Shown here piece after piece: positions 21,174 to 33,912 of a DNA stretch of 64,000 nt. The position numbers and the translations under genes were made by a program. Positions within the stretch are counted from its first letter, which is position 1, and every line of letters begins with the position of its first letter. The stretch is from Polychytrium aggregatum (lineage: Eukaryota; Chytridiomycota; Chytridiomycetes; Polychytriales), in contig NW_026516242.1 of the NCBI RefSeq assembly GCF_025602895.1, positions 248,001 through 312,000 on the forward strand, written 5' to 3'. The notes below the pieces were generated by a model. That model was not told where the DNA came from, searched no databases, and worked only from the letters and a program-made list of their open reading frames with translations.

Positions 21174-22705
21174 GGAGGGCTTGTGGTAGGGAAAAGCGGA
21201 GGGAGGGCAAGACGATGGTACCGAGACAGAGGATCGAGCGAGAAAGAAGAGACAGGCGGGTCGGGACGCTGCGACGGCGAGCAACGGCAACGGAATGTGG
21301 CAGAGGAAAAGAGACAAAAGAGAGGAGGGACCCGAGTGCGACTGGGACAGTCGGCGGAGAAAGGACGACGGAAGCTGGAGATCGAAAGCAGGCGGTCGAC
21401 GCAGGAGACGACGGGAAGCGAGGCAGGCCGGCGGTAATGTACAGGCGGTGGCCGGAGACGATTCGCCGTGGTCGAGCCGAGGACATATCCATCGGCTGGT
21501 TGCACCGGGCTTGTCTGCAAACAAGCGGGCTCAGAGCCGGCAGCCACAAACAACACTCGTGGAATGGGTGTCCAAGCAAGCCATGCACAACCAACACGGA
21601 GTTGTGCAGCTCACAGCAACGACTGCGAAGGGGAAAGCAAGGGGCTTGCCCCCCACAGCCCGAAATAGGGCTGGTGACCGGTGAAGTTGTGCAGGCCATA
21701 ACGCTCCGAGCCACGGGACAGACACGAGGACTGAACACAACTCGATGGCCATGCCGCCGGGCATGGCATGGCAGGGGGCCATGTGCGAATGACCCGGTCG
21801 GCCACCGGCGAGAGCACAGCCCACCAGGACACATGGGTCGCCCCAATACAAGTCGGGCTGGTGTTGAGGGCCCTTGTGGCTGATCAGAGCATCGACACCC
21901 TCCTCGCCACCGCCAAGAAGGCATCGCCTCCTGGTGCTTCTCAAAAGGCAAGTTTCATCCTGGCAAGACAAAAATGGGCACAGCCCGTGGGTCTCGCCGG
22001 TGGTGCGTGCAGTGCTTGGACGGGGCACAACTCCATCGTGACGGGGTTGGCAAACCACAGCGGCATCCACAAGCCGCGAGCCAGGGCCAGGGGCGTCTGC
22101 TGTGTGGTGCTGGCAAACGGTTGGTGGCACCATGCCGGGGTATGAGGTGCCTCCTTTCAATCGACAGAGTTCAACCCCAGTTGCTGACAGACAGTGTCCT
22201 TGCCACCAAAGAAATTGACCTGGCAACTGGGTAAACCGCCATGGGCGTCGAAGAGACCGATGGCGACAATACGGGACAGGACAGGGCAAAACAAGTAAGC
22301 ACAGGACGATGCAGCCACAGGACAAAGTATGGCAAAGCAGAGCGAAACTCGAGGCATTGAGCATTGCACAGGCTGTGCAGAAGTCGAACGATTGCGGTTG
22401 CGGTTGCGATTGCGATTGCGATTCGGAGAGCGCACAGTATTGAAGTTGACAAGTTGCGGAATGGTGACACGGTGTGACGCGCAATGTCCAGCCCACGAAC
22501 GCCCGATTGCCATCACATCCCGACAACCGCCGCCGCTGTCCATACCAGGGCTGGTCTCGAGAGGCTGCTCTCTGTCCTGCAGCTCATAAGCCCCTCCGCC
22601 TGCATCTTCTCGGCGATCCCATCCCTCTCCCTCCATCGCCTTCCATCGCTCCTTCTGACTTTGCCCTTGGCCATCCTCGGCACCTCTCTCGCTCGCCCAG
22701 CCCAA
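21174..22705. other. long region without a recognised gene between GDSL-like and GT32 genes
   Basis: About 1.5 kb between divergent starts. It contains stop-poor stretches on both strands (notably 21531-22526 minus) but the conceptual products lack conserved motifs and are Cys/Ser/Pro-biased, so I do not call a gene. A TTGCGG/TTGCGA hexamer repeat lies at 22390-22426. Confidence 0.45.
22390..22426. repeat. TTGCGG/TTGCGA hexamer repeat
   Basis: Six tandem hexamers of the form TTGCGR, about 300 bp upstream of the GT32 start codon. Confidence 0.85.
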
Positions 22706-23942
22706 ATGTTGCTCCCACGGACCATCGCCCGACGACCTCTCCGTCTCGCCGCACTCGGCGTGGCCGCTCTTGCTGCTCTGATCGGCATCTGGGCCATGCT
22801 CATGTATTTCTCGCTCCTCCCTCTCAGCCCTGCATCGATCCTGCACTCAAAGTCACCCAGGACCAAAGTCATACCTCATATCATCCATCAGTCGTGGAAG
22901 AACCAGACACTTCCAAAGGTAAATCGGACGCGGCTGTCTGGGCATCGGCCAATTGTGTCCGGACCATTGCGCCGTTGCCGGTCTCGACCCTGTCGATTCA
23001 GAAGGCCCGTTGAGATAGACCCCCCCCCTCCGGAAACAGCGCTAACGTTCCCACGTGCTGAATGCTCTTCTCGGACCAGAAATTTGCCCGTTGGGCTGAT
23101 TCATGGAAGCAGCACCACCCGGACTGGATCTACATCCTCTGGACGGACGAAATGAATCGAGACCTCGTCCAGCGAGAGTTTCCCTGGTTTCTGAGCACGT
23201 ACGATGCCCTGCCTCATAACATCAACCGCGCCGATGCCGCTCGCTATCTCTACATGTACCAGTACGGCGGCGTCTATGCCGACCTCGACATGGAGTGTCT
23301 CCGAGCCATGGACGCTCCCGTTGACGAGGGTGAGCCTGCCCTCATCGATCGCGGCGCCGCCTTGATTGGCCGCATGGGTCACAACACCCGGTTCGAACAT
23401 TCTCTCCCGAACGCGTGGATGGCCAGCTCCCCGGGTCACCCCTTCTGGCTTGTCGTCGTCAACCTGATCGTCAAGAATCTCGGCACACCGGAGGGTGATA
23501 GCGCAGAGAAGCTGACGGGCCCTGTGGCTCTCTACAAAGCCTGGGCTCAGTTCTCGCACCGGTTATTCCATGAGGATTTCGTCGTCCTGCCTCACGGTAT
23601 GTTCTTTGGACCGTTGACCAGTGAGACGGCTCTAGCTGAGCAAGCGAGAGGTTGCTGTGTGGTTTCGTCCGGCTTGTCGCTAAGGCGGCCTCCTAACTGA
23701 CAGGCCCACCGATCTTCCGTTATCTGCCCATATGCACAGGCTACATCTATCCATACGACTGGAACCAAGCCCTCGTTCACGGAGCCATCTGCAGTGCCCA
23801 ATCCAATACATTCGATGAGGTGCAGTGCAAGAGGATCCTTGAGGCTGAAGGAGAGCCAGGACAGCCAGCATACACCATCACATACTGGTCTCACAGCTGG
23901 GAAGAGGACAAAGCCAATAAGAATGTGTTGGAGGCGCCGTGA
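22706..23942 (+). CDS. GT32 glycosyltransferase (DXD family, OCH1-like)
   Basis: Predicted Golgi type II glycosyltransferase. Exons 22706-22918, 23080-23596 and 23740-23942, 310 residues. After a basic N-terminus there is a membrane anchor (about residues 12-38, LAALGVAALAALIGIWAMLM). The catalytic domain begins IPHIIHQSWKNQTLPK, then WADSWKQHHPDWIYILWTDE, NINRADAARYLYMYQYGGVYADLDMEC (the DXD sugar-nucleotide/metal motif in DLDME) and ends with an ITYWSHSW block. This order is typical of fungal GT32 alpha-mannosyl/galactosyl transferases acting on glycoproteins or inositol-phosphoceramide (SUR1/CSH1). Which donor and acceptor cannot be told. The intron junctions close in phase and split PHG|YIYP. 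Confidence 0.92.
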
Positions 23943-24805
23943 AGAATGGTGTGTTCTGCTCGACTCTCTCTGTACTCGATGTCATCGAACGCAATCTATA
24001 GAATGCCTCCCATCTTCTGTGTATGTAGTCGTAGAATGATCTATTGCGCGGCTTGACCATTTGAAAGAAGCCTGGCTCGGTTCGTATGCGGGTTACGTTG
24101 TCTACTGCGTGGCTTGAACACGTTTGCATACGTGCCGCTAGATCATGGACGAGATATGGCCAGAAACGACAGCGCCGGCGCGAGGAGAGTCGGAATGAGG
24201 GGCGAATGGAAGGCGGGGCAGCAGTAGCCGATGCGATTCAATGGCGGTGGACTGGAGCGAAGGCGAGCCAGGCCCGAGCCGGACCTGGAAGCGAGGATGG
24301 CGATCGGCGTCTTGGGCTGGCCTGGGTTCATGAGCGGTTGCGGTGCCCTGGCTCCCTCCAGGCGGGACTTTGTCTTGAGATGGCTGTCGTTGCGCCGGGT
24401 CGCCTCTGCCTTTGCTTTGTGCAAATGGGTCGCATAGCAGGCGCAAACTGTGGTTAAGACTGTCATGGGAGTGAGCAAGGCGAGCAATTGGTGTGTTGAA
24501 ATGTGTGAACAACGAGTGAGATTCGACGCCACTCTGCTCAGTGAAAATGCATTATCTCAGCCCCGTCAGCGGTGTTGCACTGCTGAACAACATAGCATTG
24601 AATAGAATGGAATTGAAGTGTATGCTGTTTGGGGCGTCGTCTCCTGGCTCGCCAGCCCGACAGGGGGAAAGCATCTGGCCTTTCCGTTCTGCCCCCCCCC
24701 GGTCGCTCTCTCATTTCGCTCCTTCGACTTCGTCGCCGCTCTCCTGGCCTCGTCTGCACATCGTCGATTGCTGTTTCCTGTCTCTCCTCATCCCACCTCT
24801 CCGCC
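23943..24805. other. intergenic region between GT32 and A-T-R genes
   Basis: About 860 bp between same-strand genes. A pyrimidine-rich block (24695-24800) precedes the next start codon. No gene recognised. Confidence 0.5.
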
Positions 24806-27800
24806 ATGCTCAGAGCCTTCTCCTGCTGTTTCGGAGGACTCGCAACCCCACCCAAGGACCGAGATGTCCCCCCGCAGACCCCTGTCTCCAAACAGCCAAA
24901 GTTCCCTCCACAGCCAAATGCCTTTGGTCCCTGGTTCCATCCCGTCGAGTGTCTCGTCAACACTGCCCGCGACGAGCCCGATGCCCTCTTGATTAATACA
25001 TACGAGAACGGCGACTCGGAGCGCTTCAGCTATCTCCAGGTGTGGAGAAGAGCTTACTTGATCGCCCAGGCCCTCAAGGCGCTTCCTGGCTGGAGCGACG
25101 ACGGCCACGACGTCATCGGCACATTCTGCGAGGCTGAAGCCAGCTGGGTGATCTACTCCTTCGCCGTGTGGATTCTGGGCAAGTGAGTATCCGCTATTGG
25201 TGTGGTGTGATGTTTTGATGTGGAGCTATGAACATCAATTCAAGCAAGGGACATATTCAACCCTTGTTCCGTGCCATGACAAGGGTCGAGTCTCACCTGT
25301 CTCTTGAACTCCATCCAGGAAAACACTCAACTTTGCCCTCAACCTGCCTCCTGCAGCCCGCAAGGCCCTGTGCGAGAGGTATGTCCCTGCCATGTTGTCG
25401 TTAGGATGAGCAGGCTGGTCCGAGGTTTGAATCGAGCCAGCTTTACCCGATCCCGATCTGACACTCACATCACCATCAACCGACAGACATGCAATCAAGT
25501 ACATTCTCTACCACCACACCAAGCCTGGTCGCATCGAGGGTGTGACCCTGGTCGATGCCGCCGCCTTCCCTGTGATCGAAAACATTCCATCTCCGTCCCT
25601 CGAAGTCTGTGAGCCTCTCGATGAGTTTGTGACCTTTCAGTGCACCTCCGGAACGACAGGTATGTGACCCAGGAGGTGCGAATTGTGGAAGCTTAAGGTG
25701 CACAACTCGATGATTGAAGGACATGGAGCAGTGGCGATGTAACGATGGGCCAGTATGACTTGTTCTGACGATCGTGTACTGTCCACAACACCGACTCTTG
25801 ATCAATCCCCAGGCGTCCCCAAGTCGTGAGTGGCTCAGCACCGACCTTAAATCCCATGCTGTGCTCGACAGGAAAAAAACAAACAAACAAACGAACTGAC
25901 TATTCACAACACCGTGTACTTGCTGTAGATACAAATTTTCCTTCAAGGGTGCACTCACAAACAGAGATGGCGGAGGCCCCAAAGGAAGAACCGCAGGACT
26001 CTGTCAGGTATGAGTATCTCGATGCTGCTCGCAGACATTACGCTTGCAGGGCATAATTACTAATCCACGGCGGCCATCAGTTGCCTTCTTTCACCGCGAC
26101 GCTTGTTCTCCTCCTGATTACACTGAATCTCGATGGCTCCGTTTGGATTCCTGAGCCCACGCCCAACACCGTCGACAAAGTCAAGAGCATGATCAGAATG
26201 CTGGACGATGGCGTATCGTACCTCTACCTGGTGAGCTGTCGAATCTGTCCCGGAGGAGTTGTTCGCAATATGGATACTAACGCACGATGCTGCCCTGTTG
26301 AACTCTTCCGTCAGACCCCTTCCTACATGAAAGCGATCATAAATGTGGCCCAGCTGCAGAATCCCGATGCCAAGTGGGAGAAAACCAAGACAATTGCCTT
26401 GGGCTCGGAGTTGGTGCCTCCTAGTACCGTGAATAGCACCAGACGTGTCTTCCCAAATGCTGAATTGGGACTCGTATATGGGTCGAGTGAAGTAAGTAAC
26501 AGGCGCCGAGTCGAAGCTGATATGGAGTTCTTGAATCAAAGACATTTTCTCACCCTACTATGAACCTCAGTCGCTGCTTGTGGGTGCACTTTCAGTTTTC
26601 CACCTCCCGGCCAACCAGATCCTCAAATCGGACAAGCTCGTCTACAAGCTTACCAAACCAGGTGTGAGATGTCTCCTCTTTGATGAGGACGGCAACATTG
26701 TCGACCAGAAGGTCTCGAAGACTGGTGTGCTCGTCTTTGCCGTCGACAAGGACCATCCCATCAAGAACCACCCCAACTTTGTCAATGCAAATCCGAATGA
26801 CAAACTCTCACCCTTCGGCTTCCTTGAGGATGGCTCACCTCGAATCTGCAGCATGGACTGGGTCGAGATGGTTGGCGAGAACCAGTTCACTGTGGTTGGA
26901 AGGTGAGGTCGATGGCCGGGTGTTGCATCTCTCGTTGATGGCGACTGCACATCTGGCATCCTGACTACACATCCCACTCCTGCATCCCGGATACTCACGC
27001 CATCCACTCCCTCACTCTACACCATCACTCCAGATTCGACCAGAAGATCAAGGTCAACGGCGTCTATGTCGACCTCAACGCCCTCGAGGAGCTGGCCAAC
27101 GAAAACATGTCCAAGATCATCTCGGACTGTGCCTTCATCCAGACTTCCGAGAAGAAGATCGTGATGCTCTTTGTCCGCAGAAGGGGCTCTCAGGTCAACC
27201 CCACTCCTGCCGAGCTTCTGCAGCTGACCGAGGACATGTTTGCGCTGACAAACGTCGCCAAGTTCCCGATCCACAACTGCTTCGAGCTCGACGAGTTCCC
27301 CTTCAACGACTCGGGCAAGCGCGACCTCAAGAAGCTCAGGCGCATCGCCGAGAATGTCGATCAGTTCGGCAAGTCGGTCGAGTACCCTCGTTTGAAACTC
27401 GCCAACACTCCCCTGTCCCGCACCGCCGCCAAGATATCCACACTTGGCAGCCAGATCATCGACAACCCCGCCCTCGACGGCCGCAACTACTACATCGGCG
27501 GCGTCGGCTTTGACTCGCTGAGTGTCGGCCGTCTGTCCCTCGCCATCAAGGACGAGTTCAATGTCGAGATCTCGCCACTTATCCTCCTGTCGAACGGAAT
27601 GACACCGACTGATGTCGCCCAGTTGGTTGTCGACATCCTCGACGACAGACCGATGATTCCCCCGACCGTCCATCTGGCTGCCGAGGCCGCCAAGCTCGAC
27701 GATGCGAGTGTGACGGCCGAGGGTCTTCCTCCGTTTGTCTATCCCAAGGACCCTCGCGGCATCGTCCTGACCGGTGCCACTGGCTTCCTCGGTGCCTTCC

Positions 27801-29178
27801 TGGTCTTTGAGCTGGCCCACAAGTTCCCTCGGGCCAAGATCTACTGCCTGGTCCGAGCCCCGACCGAGCAGGTGGCTGTCGAGCGCATCATCAGCACGGC
27901 TCAGAAGCTGGTCCTCGATCCGAGCCAGAGAGCCTTCCTTGACCACAACCTCAAGTCTCGACTCGTTGGACTGTGCGGCAACCTGTCGAAGAACAAGTGG
28001 GGACTCTCGGACGAGCGATGGAAGGAGATCAGCGAGGAGACCGACATGATTGTCCACAACGGCGCCGAGGTCCACTGGCTGTTTGACTATGACAGACTCA
28101 AGGGACCCAATGTCCTCGGCACTGCGACGGCCCTGAGACTGGCCACAACCCACCACCTGAAGCCGCTGCACTACATCTCGACCATCGGCACGATCCCGAT
28201 GGCCAAGAAGGCAGACAAGCCGCTCGAGGAGAAGATCTACTCGGCCTGGAACATCTCTGGCGGGTATTCGCAGACCAAGTGGGTCTCTGAGCAGCTGGTC
28301 AACAAGGCACGATCGAGGGGAGTACCTGCGACGATCATTCGCCCAGCCGTCATTGCTGGCGACAGCCAGTACGGAGGTAAGCTGAGTGTGGTGTGGTGTG
28401 ATGTAGTGGAAATGTCTCATTCATTCCCACGGACTGGCCATGAATCGATGGTCTCGATTGTCAAGTGCCACTCACCCACCAACTGACACCAACTGACACC
28501 TTCACACCCTCCATTGCTCCAGTGTCCAACTCTGATGACTACATCTGGCGATATGTCAAGGGATGCATCCAACTTGGTGTTGCTCCCTCGCACGCCACTC
28601 TTGTCACGATGACCATGGATCCCGTCGACCATGTCGCCAAGGTGGTTGCCGAGATTGCCGGCTCGGAGGAGGCCCTGTCCAAGTTTGTGTTCCACATCAG
28701 CGACTCGGAGCACAGGTGAGGACTGTGTGATGTGGTGTGATGTGGATATGGTGTGATATGTTGTGGTGTGGATGGTGGATCCTGACTCTGATTACTCACT
28801 CACTCACTCACTCACTCACTCACTCGCCACAGTGTCCTCACTGAGACCCGGCTGTTTGAGATTGTCAGGAGCCATGGCTGGCCGATCCTGTTCGAGACCC
28901 GCGAGCAGTTCAAAGAGGCATTCCACTCCCATCCCGCCGTCGAGAGCAACGCCCTGTTCCCGCTCATGCACATCATGATGGACATGTCCTTCAAGATCGA
29001 CAACGCCAACACCCGCTCGATCTACCCGACTCCCTGTCCCTCGCTGGAGGGGGTTGTCGAGAAGTGTCTCAACTATCTGCACCACGTTCGCTTCTTGGGC
29101 GATCCCCTGGACCCGTCTTCGTCCTTCAAGATCAAGTATCCCGAGACCAGCGCGGTCACCCGCACCGGCCGCAACTGA
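24806..29178 (+). CDS. NRPS-like adenylation-thiolation-reductase (A-T-R) enzyme
   Basis: Multidomain enzyme that would activate a carboxylic acid as adenylate, load it on a phosphopantetheine arm and reduce it with NADPH to an aldehyde or alcohol. Eleven exons: 24806-25182, 25319-25378, 25487-25659, 25813-25825, 25929-26007, 26081-26230, 26315-26491, 26571-26902, 27034-28376, 28523-28715 and 28833-29178, 1080 residues. A domain: CTSGTTGVPKS (A3), YGSSE (A5-like), GRFDQKIKVNGVYVDLNALE (A8), NDSGKRDLKKL (A10 Lys). T domain: GGVGFDSLSVGRL with the modified Ser. R domain: VLTGATGFLGAFLVFEL Rossmann motif and YSQTKWVSE catalytic Tyr-Lys. The layout resembles L-aminoadipate reductase, but the A-domain motifs are closer to fungal NRPS-like reductases. 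No tailoring genes sit next to it, so the product is unknown. A 13-nt exon carries part of the A3 motif. Confidence 0.92.
28794..28825. repeat. (ACTC)n microsatellite at a splice acceptor
   Basis: Eight ACTC units make up the pyrimidine-containing tract just before the acceptor at 28831-28832 of the A-T-R gene's last intron. Confidence 0.9.
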
Positions 29179-30323
29179 GGTCCGATGCACCACGGCGATG
29201 GTGGGTTCGGGACTCTGAATGCCTCATAATCTTGGTGATATCCCGTGTTTCGTGTCTCTTGTTCTATTTGGATCTGTCGTCTCTACCTTTTCTTCCAGAT
29301 GTGCCGTGTCTCCCGTTTCCTTTCCCTGTCCGTTGCTTTCTTTGGTGATCCCAGTGATGGATGGCACTTTGCCAGACATCAGAGTATTCGAGTGAGCCCT
29401 TAAACGCTGGAGCTGGAATATCACTCAATACATAGCAAGCACGACACTCGATAAACACAGACCCGTGGCAAGCGTTAGCATTATTCTTCTGGAGGCAGGA
29501 TCGGCTCTGTCAGCCCCCATTCCAGTGATTCAGCAAGCCGGCAATCAACTGTACAGGATTGTATGCATGCCGCCAGCTCTCCCTTGGCACCACGACCATC
29601 CTCTCCTCAATCCAAACCCCGGACCAGCATCAATTGGTCAGATCATCAGGGAATGGCCTGTGTTTCCAACAAGCAAAGGTGCATCTCGTGTTCCAGAAAT
29701 AAAAGGATCGATATTGCCAGCAGAGTCCAATCATTCCCCTCCCTCGCGCATTTTGGAGCCTTGTCACCGACCGCCAATACTACAGCCCTCCGATGGACGA
29801 TAAAGCTCCCTGTCGAAATCCCACCCCCAGGACGTGACTCATGCTGTCTAAGCTGTATGAACACGCTGTATATTCGGCAGAAAGAGTTGAAGCGAAGGTA
29901 AGACGAGAGAGGGGAAGAGTGTGGTGGGAGGGGGAGGGGAGAAGGAAAGAGAGGAAGGGGCGGAGGAGATCATGAGAGAGAAGGAGGGGGGGCAATAACA
30001 ACACAAGCAATCCAAGCACAAATAAAGAACAGAGAGAAGAAGAAAAGAATCGAAACGCAATCGCAAAGAGAGAGATAGAGAGATAGAGTGAGAGAGAGAA
30101 CGGAAGCGATAAGGAGGGCAAAGAAAGGCAGGGTGGCGCTCGTGGGACTGTAATAAACAATAATCATCGGAGAGGGTCGAGAGTGAGGCAAGGGTGTGGG
30201 AGGCGGCGAGTATGGGACATGATCAGCTCGTCATCTGAGCGGCGGTACAATTAGATATTGGCCTAGATTGAATTGAGGGGGGGGGCACATCGCTCTCAAC
30301 AAGGAATCAAAGTATTTACAACA
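29179..30323. other. intergenic region between convergent A-T-R and CDC55 genes
   Basis: About 1.1 kb. A purine-only-like block (GAGA/GGGGAGA, about 29895-30125) dominates its right half. No gene recognised. Confidence 0.5.
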
Positions 30324-33300
30324 TTAGAAATGCTGCTGTTGGAAGAGGAATAGGTTGTTGGTGGCCGCAAGTGCTGTGGATGATACAACGTCACAGGAAT
30401 ATACGGTGTACAGGAGGCCAGGGAGCAGCGGTACATGGCCAGAGAGCAACAAGACGAGGATGCGACAAGGGCCGAGATAAGGCATGGCATTACGAGACAG
30501 AGGAGTATAGAAAGAACGCCGTTAGTGAGTTTGCCGCGGAATTCGTGCCGTGGAGCAAAGGGATAGCCAGGATCATGATCCAGAAGCCGAGCGAACACCA
30601 ACGTGACTCCCCCCCTCTCCTGTGACTTCCTTTGACACCGCAGCTATGAATCCTGGCAAATCTGCGCCTTGCCGCCCACACACTCTGTCGATAGTTCCCT
30701 CATATGAATGTTTCAGTCCTCCTCCCCCCCCCTTCCTCGTTCGCTTTGCCTTACCGATGGTGTTTTCTCGTGGATGCCATGACGCATGCAAGATCTTTTT
30801 GGAAAAGTCCAAGGTATCCATGTTGGTGAACTCTTCTCTTTTGGATTTGCGGCCGGCATTGGGCTTGTTCTTTGATGAACCAACTTTCTTGGCCTTGAAG
30901 GCACTCTTGTCGGCCTGGAGGATGGTGTCGGTCTTGTTGACGGTGTCGAAGATGTGGAAGAAGTTGTTGTAGGAGCCCGTCAACATGGAGCTATTCGTGC
31001 GTGCGCAAGATTAGACCGAGAGAAACAGGGGAGGACCGCAATAGTCGATTAGTAACGATCGCCAGTCCATAATCCGCAGGTGACAGTGTTTGCTGACTCG
31101 GGGGATTCAAAGCAGCTCTCTGCCAGGCGGTGCGCAAAGAAAGCTCACGACCCGAACAGCCCGGTGTGCGCATATGAATGCCAGCCACGCCAGTGTCCGC
31201 GCCATCGCACGGGGTGATCAAACGACCTGGACCGCAAATCCGCACCACACAATGATAAAAGAAAGGTCATGATGCCGACCACGCTCAGCCGGTGAGACTT
31301 ACGAGCCATCGCCACTAAAGTTGCACTCAAACTTGTCAAAGATACAGTCGTTCTCGTAGAGATCGCAAAGCTTGCTGCGGAGGTGATCGTGGATGCTGAT
31401 CGTCTGGACAGGCTTGCTTTCCATGTTCAAGTCCCAAATCTTCAATGTCAGATAGTCGCGCGATAGAATGTATCGGCCGTCGCGGCTGAACTTCAGATCG
31501 GATATTGAGGAGATGATTTCGGAAAAGAAGGATTTGTTCTGGGGATCCTCCTCCTCTTCAAAGACTGCGGTGGGCGGCGGGCAGATGGGCCACAGGAGAC
31601 GAGGTCACAGATGTGGTCGAAGAAAAACACGATTAGTCGAGGCACCTGGAGCCAGGGACAAGCTGATTGGAGCCAGGGGCACTGGAAATGCAAGAGCGGA
31701 GGGTCGGTGGATGCGCCGACACTGCGGTTGCTGCTTACGCTTCGAGTGGCTGTCGCAAAGCGCCGACATTCGCATGTCGTTGAGCTTAATCGTGCCCTTG
31801 CTGCTACTGTACATGAACATGTTGCAGTGGACGGGGTGGAACTCGGCGGCCGTAATAACCTCGGTCAGCTCCTCCATGTTCACGGGCTTGATGTCCACAA
31901 TGTCTGCAAGTGAGCGGATGAGTAAGCGGACTTGGCATCCACACAGCGCAAGCGAGCAACGCTGCCAGAAATGCCGCACACATGGGAAAAGTATCCAATG
32001 GCTGAATCTGGCAGCTGGCCGAATTGGCACAACAGCGGATATTGCCGGGGGGAAATAGACATCGCCTCCACGACACACGCGCAGACGCACGCACGCACGC
32101 ATGCACGCACACACACAGGACATCTGGGAGCCCAAGGGCTGGGATCGCATGGGGAGGCGTGTACTCACTGAAGCTTTGGTCCGAGATGTTCAAGTTCCAG
32201 AGGTTGATTCGGAGATCATCGGCCGAGAGGTACGTTTCGCCATCCGAGTTGACGGAAATGGAGTTGATATGATAGGCGTGGGCGTTCTGATAGATCTTAC
32301 GCGGGATGGCCGAGATCATGGTGTCGTGGTGAACGAGCTTGGGCATGCGGAGCTGTCTGTTTGCCTGCAGGCCGTTTGTTCCAAGGTCGAGGTTGTTTTC
32401 GGCAACGACCTTGATGTTCTTTTCAAAGATCTTCCAGAGCTTGATGGTTTTGTCTAGGCACGATATAGGGCAGAGCACGAGATCAGAACAAGGCAGCGGC
32501 ACAGGGCCATCAAATCGACGGAAATATGCCGGTGGCTGCCACGGGTCTCATCAGGATGCGCTCAAGTGCGCTTGGGTGTCCCGAAACCGAGTGGAGAGGG
32601 CGGCGACCTACCGTTGGTGGAGAGCAGGAAGTGGGCGGCGTTCTGTCGCTTGCACCATCGGATCTTGTTGATCTTTTCCTCGATTTCCAAACTCTTGAGG
32701 TAGTCAAACTCGGGCTCGTGGGACTGGAACTCGGTGAAGAACTTGTATTCGCAGCCCTTTTTCTGCAGCGACGTCGTCCGATGCGGGTTCCATGCAAGCG
32801 AAGGAAAGCGACACAGTCAATCACAGAGACCGAGTCGCGGGTGGCGCACTGCCGAGTGCACGAGGTTGAGGGGAGGGGGCCGACGAGGCTCGGCCGATGG
32901 CCAGTCAGCCAGCCAGTCAGCCAGCCATCCAGCCAGCCATCCAGCCACAGATCGGCCCAGCTAGCCACAGATCGGTCCAGCCAGCCACATATCGACCCAG
33001 TCAGTCTTCGACTGGGCCCAGCTTTCTTTGGACAGGCCGATCCCATATCCGCCAGCGATCTGAGCAGCCAACTTACGCCTTCGTTGCGCTCAAAGAGAAC
33101 GACACGGCCGCCCTTATCGCCCGTTGCTAGATAATCGCCGGTTCCATCGAACTCAACGGCCGAGATGATGTCGGCTGTAGCGGTGGCGGAAGCCCGTGAT
33201 TCGGGAGGAATGCGTGTCCCCAATCGATATCCAGCATCGCCGTCGTCGAGAAGCCGGGCAAGGAGAGCCGAACCCGGGTGTTTTTCGCAGCGCAGCGCAG

Positions 33301-33912
33301 CGTGGATTGTCGTGAAGGAAGCAGCAGCACAGAAGTTAGTTGGATGGACCCATATACAAGCCAGGGTCACAAAAGTGGGTTTGTCGGATGTATGATGGCT
33401 CGCATTAGCGGAGGCCGCGAGCGGCCCGGAAGAGTCGGCGATGCTGAGGCAGGCGCCTTGGGACCTGGCCATCACCACCAGACAGACAAGGGCAAGAGGC
33501 CTTCAGGTTGGATGGCCACGGCATAGGCAAAACCCAGCAGACACCCAACACAACAACGGCAGGTTGATTCGATATCCGAGACAGAGGGCACGGGCCGAGC
33601 TCGAGTCAATCGGAGAAGATCCGGTGTATCGGGTGCAGCAGGGAAAGGAGGGAAAGACAGATCGCCCCAGCCGGTTGCATCGTCGTCGCGATAAAAGGCG
33701 TCAAGGCAGTAGTAAAAAATCAAACGTTGGCCAAGAAAAGCAAGACGGATTTGGCCAGGAGACGATTGGCACTTGAGGTCGGTGCACACGCGATATGTAT
33801 ATGAAAAAAGGCCGAGACAGGGGGACGGACACATGCCTTCGGTGACATCTTCGACGTCGCCCTTATCGCCGAAGCATTGGGCAAATCGCCAGCCGTTATC
33901 GGGATCAGCCAT
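30324..33912 (-). CDS. CDC55: protein phosphatase 2A regulatory subunit B/B55
   Basis: WD40 beta-propeller that targets PP2A to substrates in mitosis and other control steps. Eight exons: 33912-33837, 33174-33077, 32762-32612, 32453-32169, 31903-31739, 31564-31303, 30990-30755 and 30373-30324, 440 residues (human B55 about 447). Signature blocks: [158 protein letters not shown] and [24 protein letters not shown]. Intron 1 is best explained with a GC donor (GAAG|GCATGT); no GT donor keeps TEADIIS in frame. Insertion of about 20 basic residues before the last blade ([17 protein letters not shown]) is normal for fungal members. Divergent from the SPFH gene. Confidence 0.96.

Noticed and set aside
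27017-28420. 467-codon minus-strand open frame
   Set aside because: Antisense to exon 9 of the A-T-R gene, with Leu/Val/Gly bias and no domain.
28794-28825. ACTC microsatellite as a separate mobile or regulatory element
   Set aside because: It forms the tract before a confirmed splice acceptor, so no extra role is claimed.
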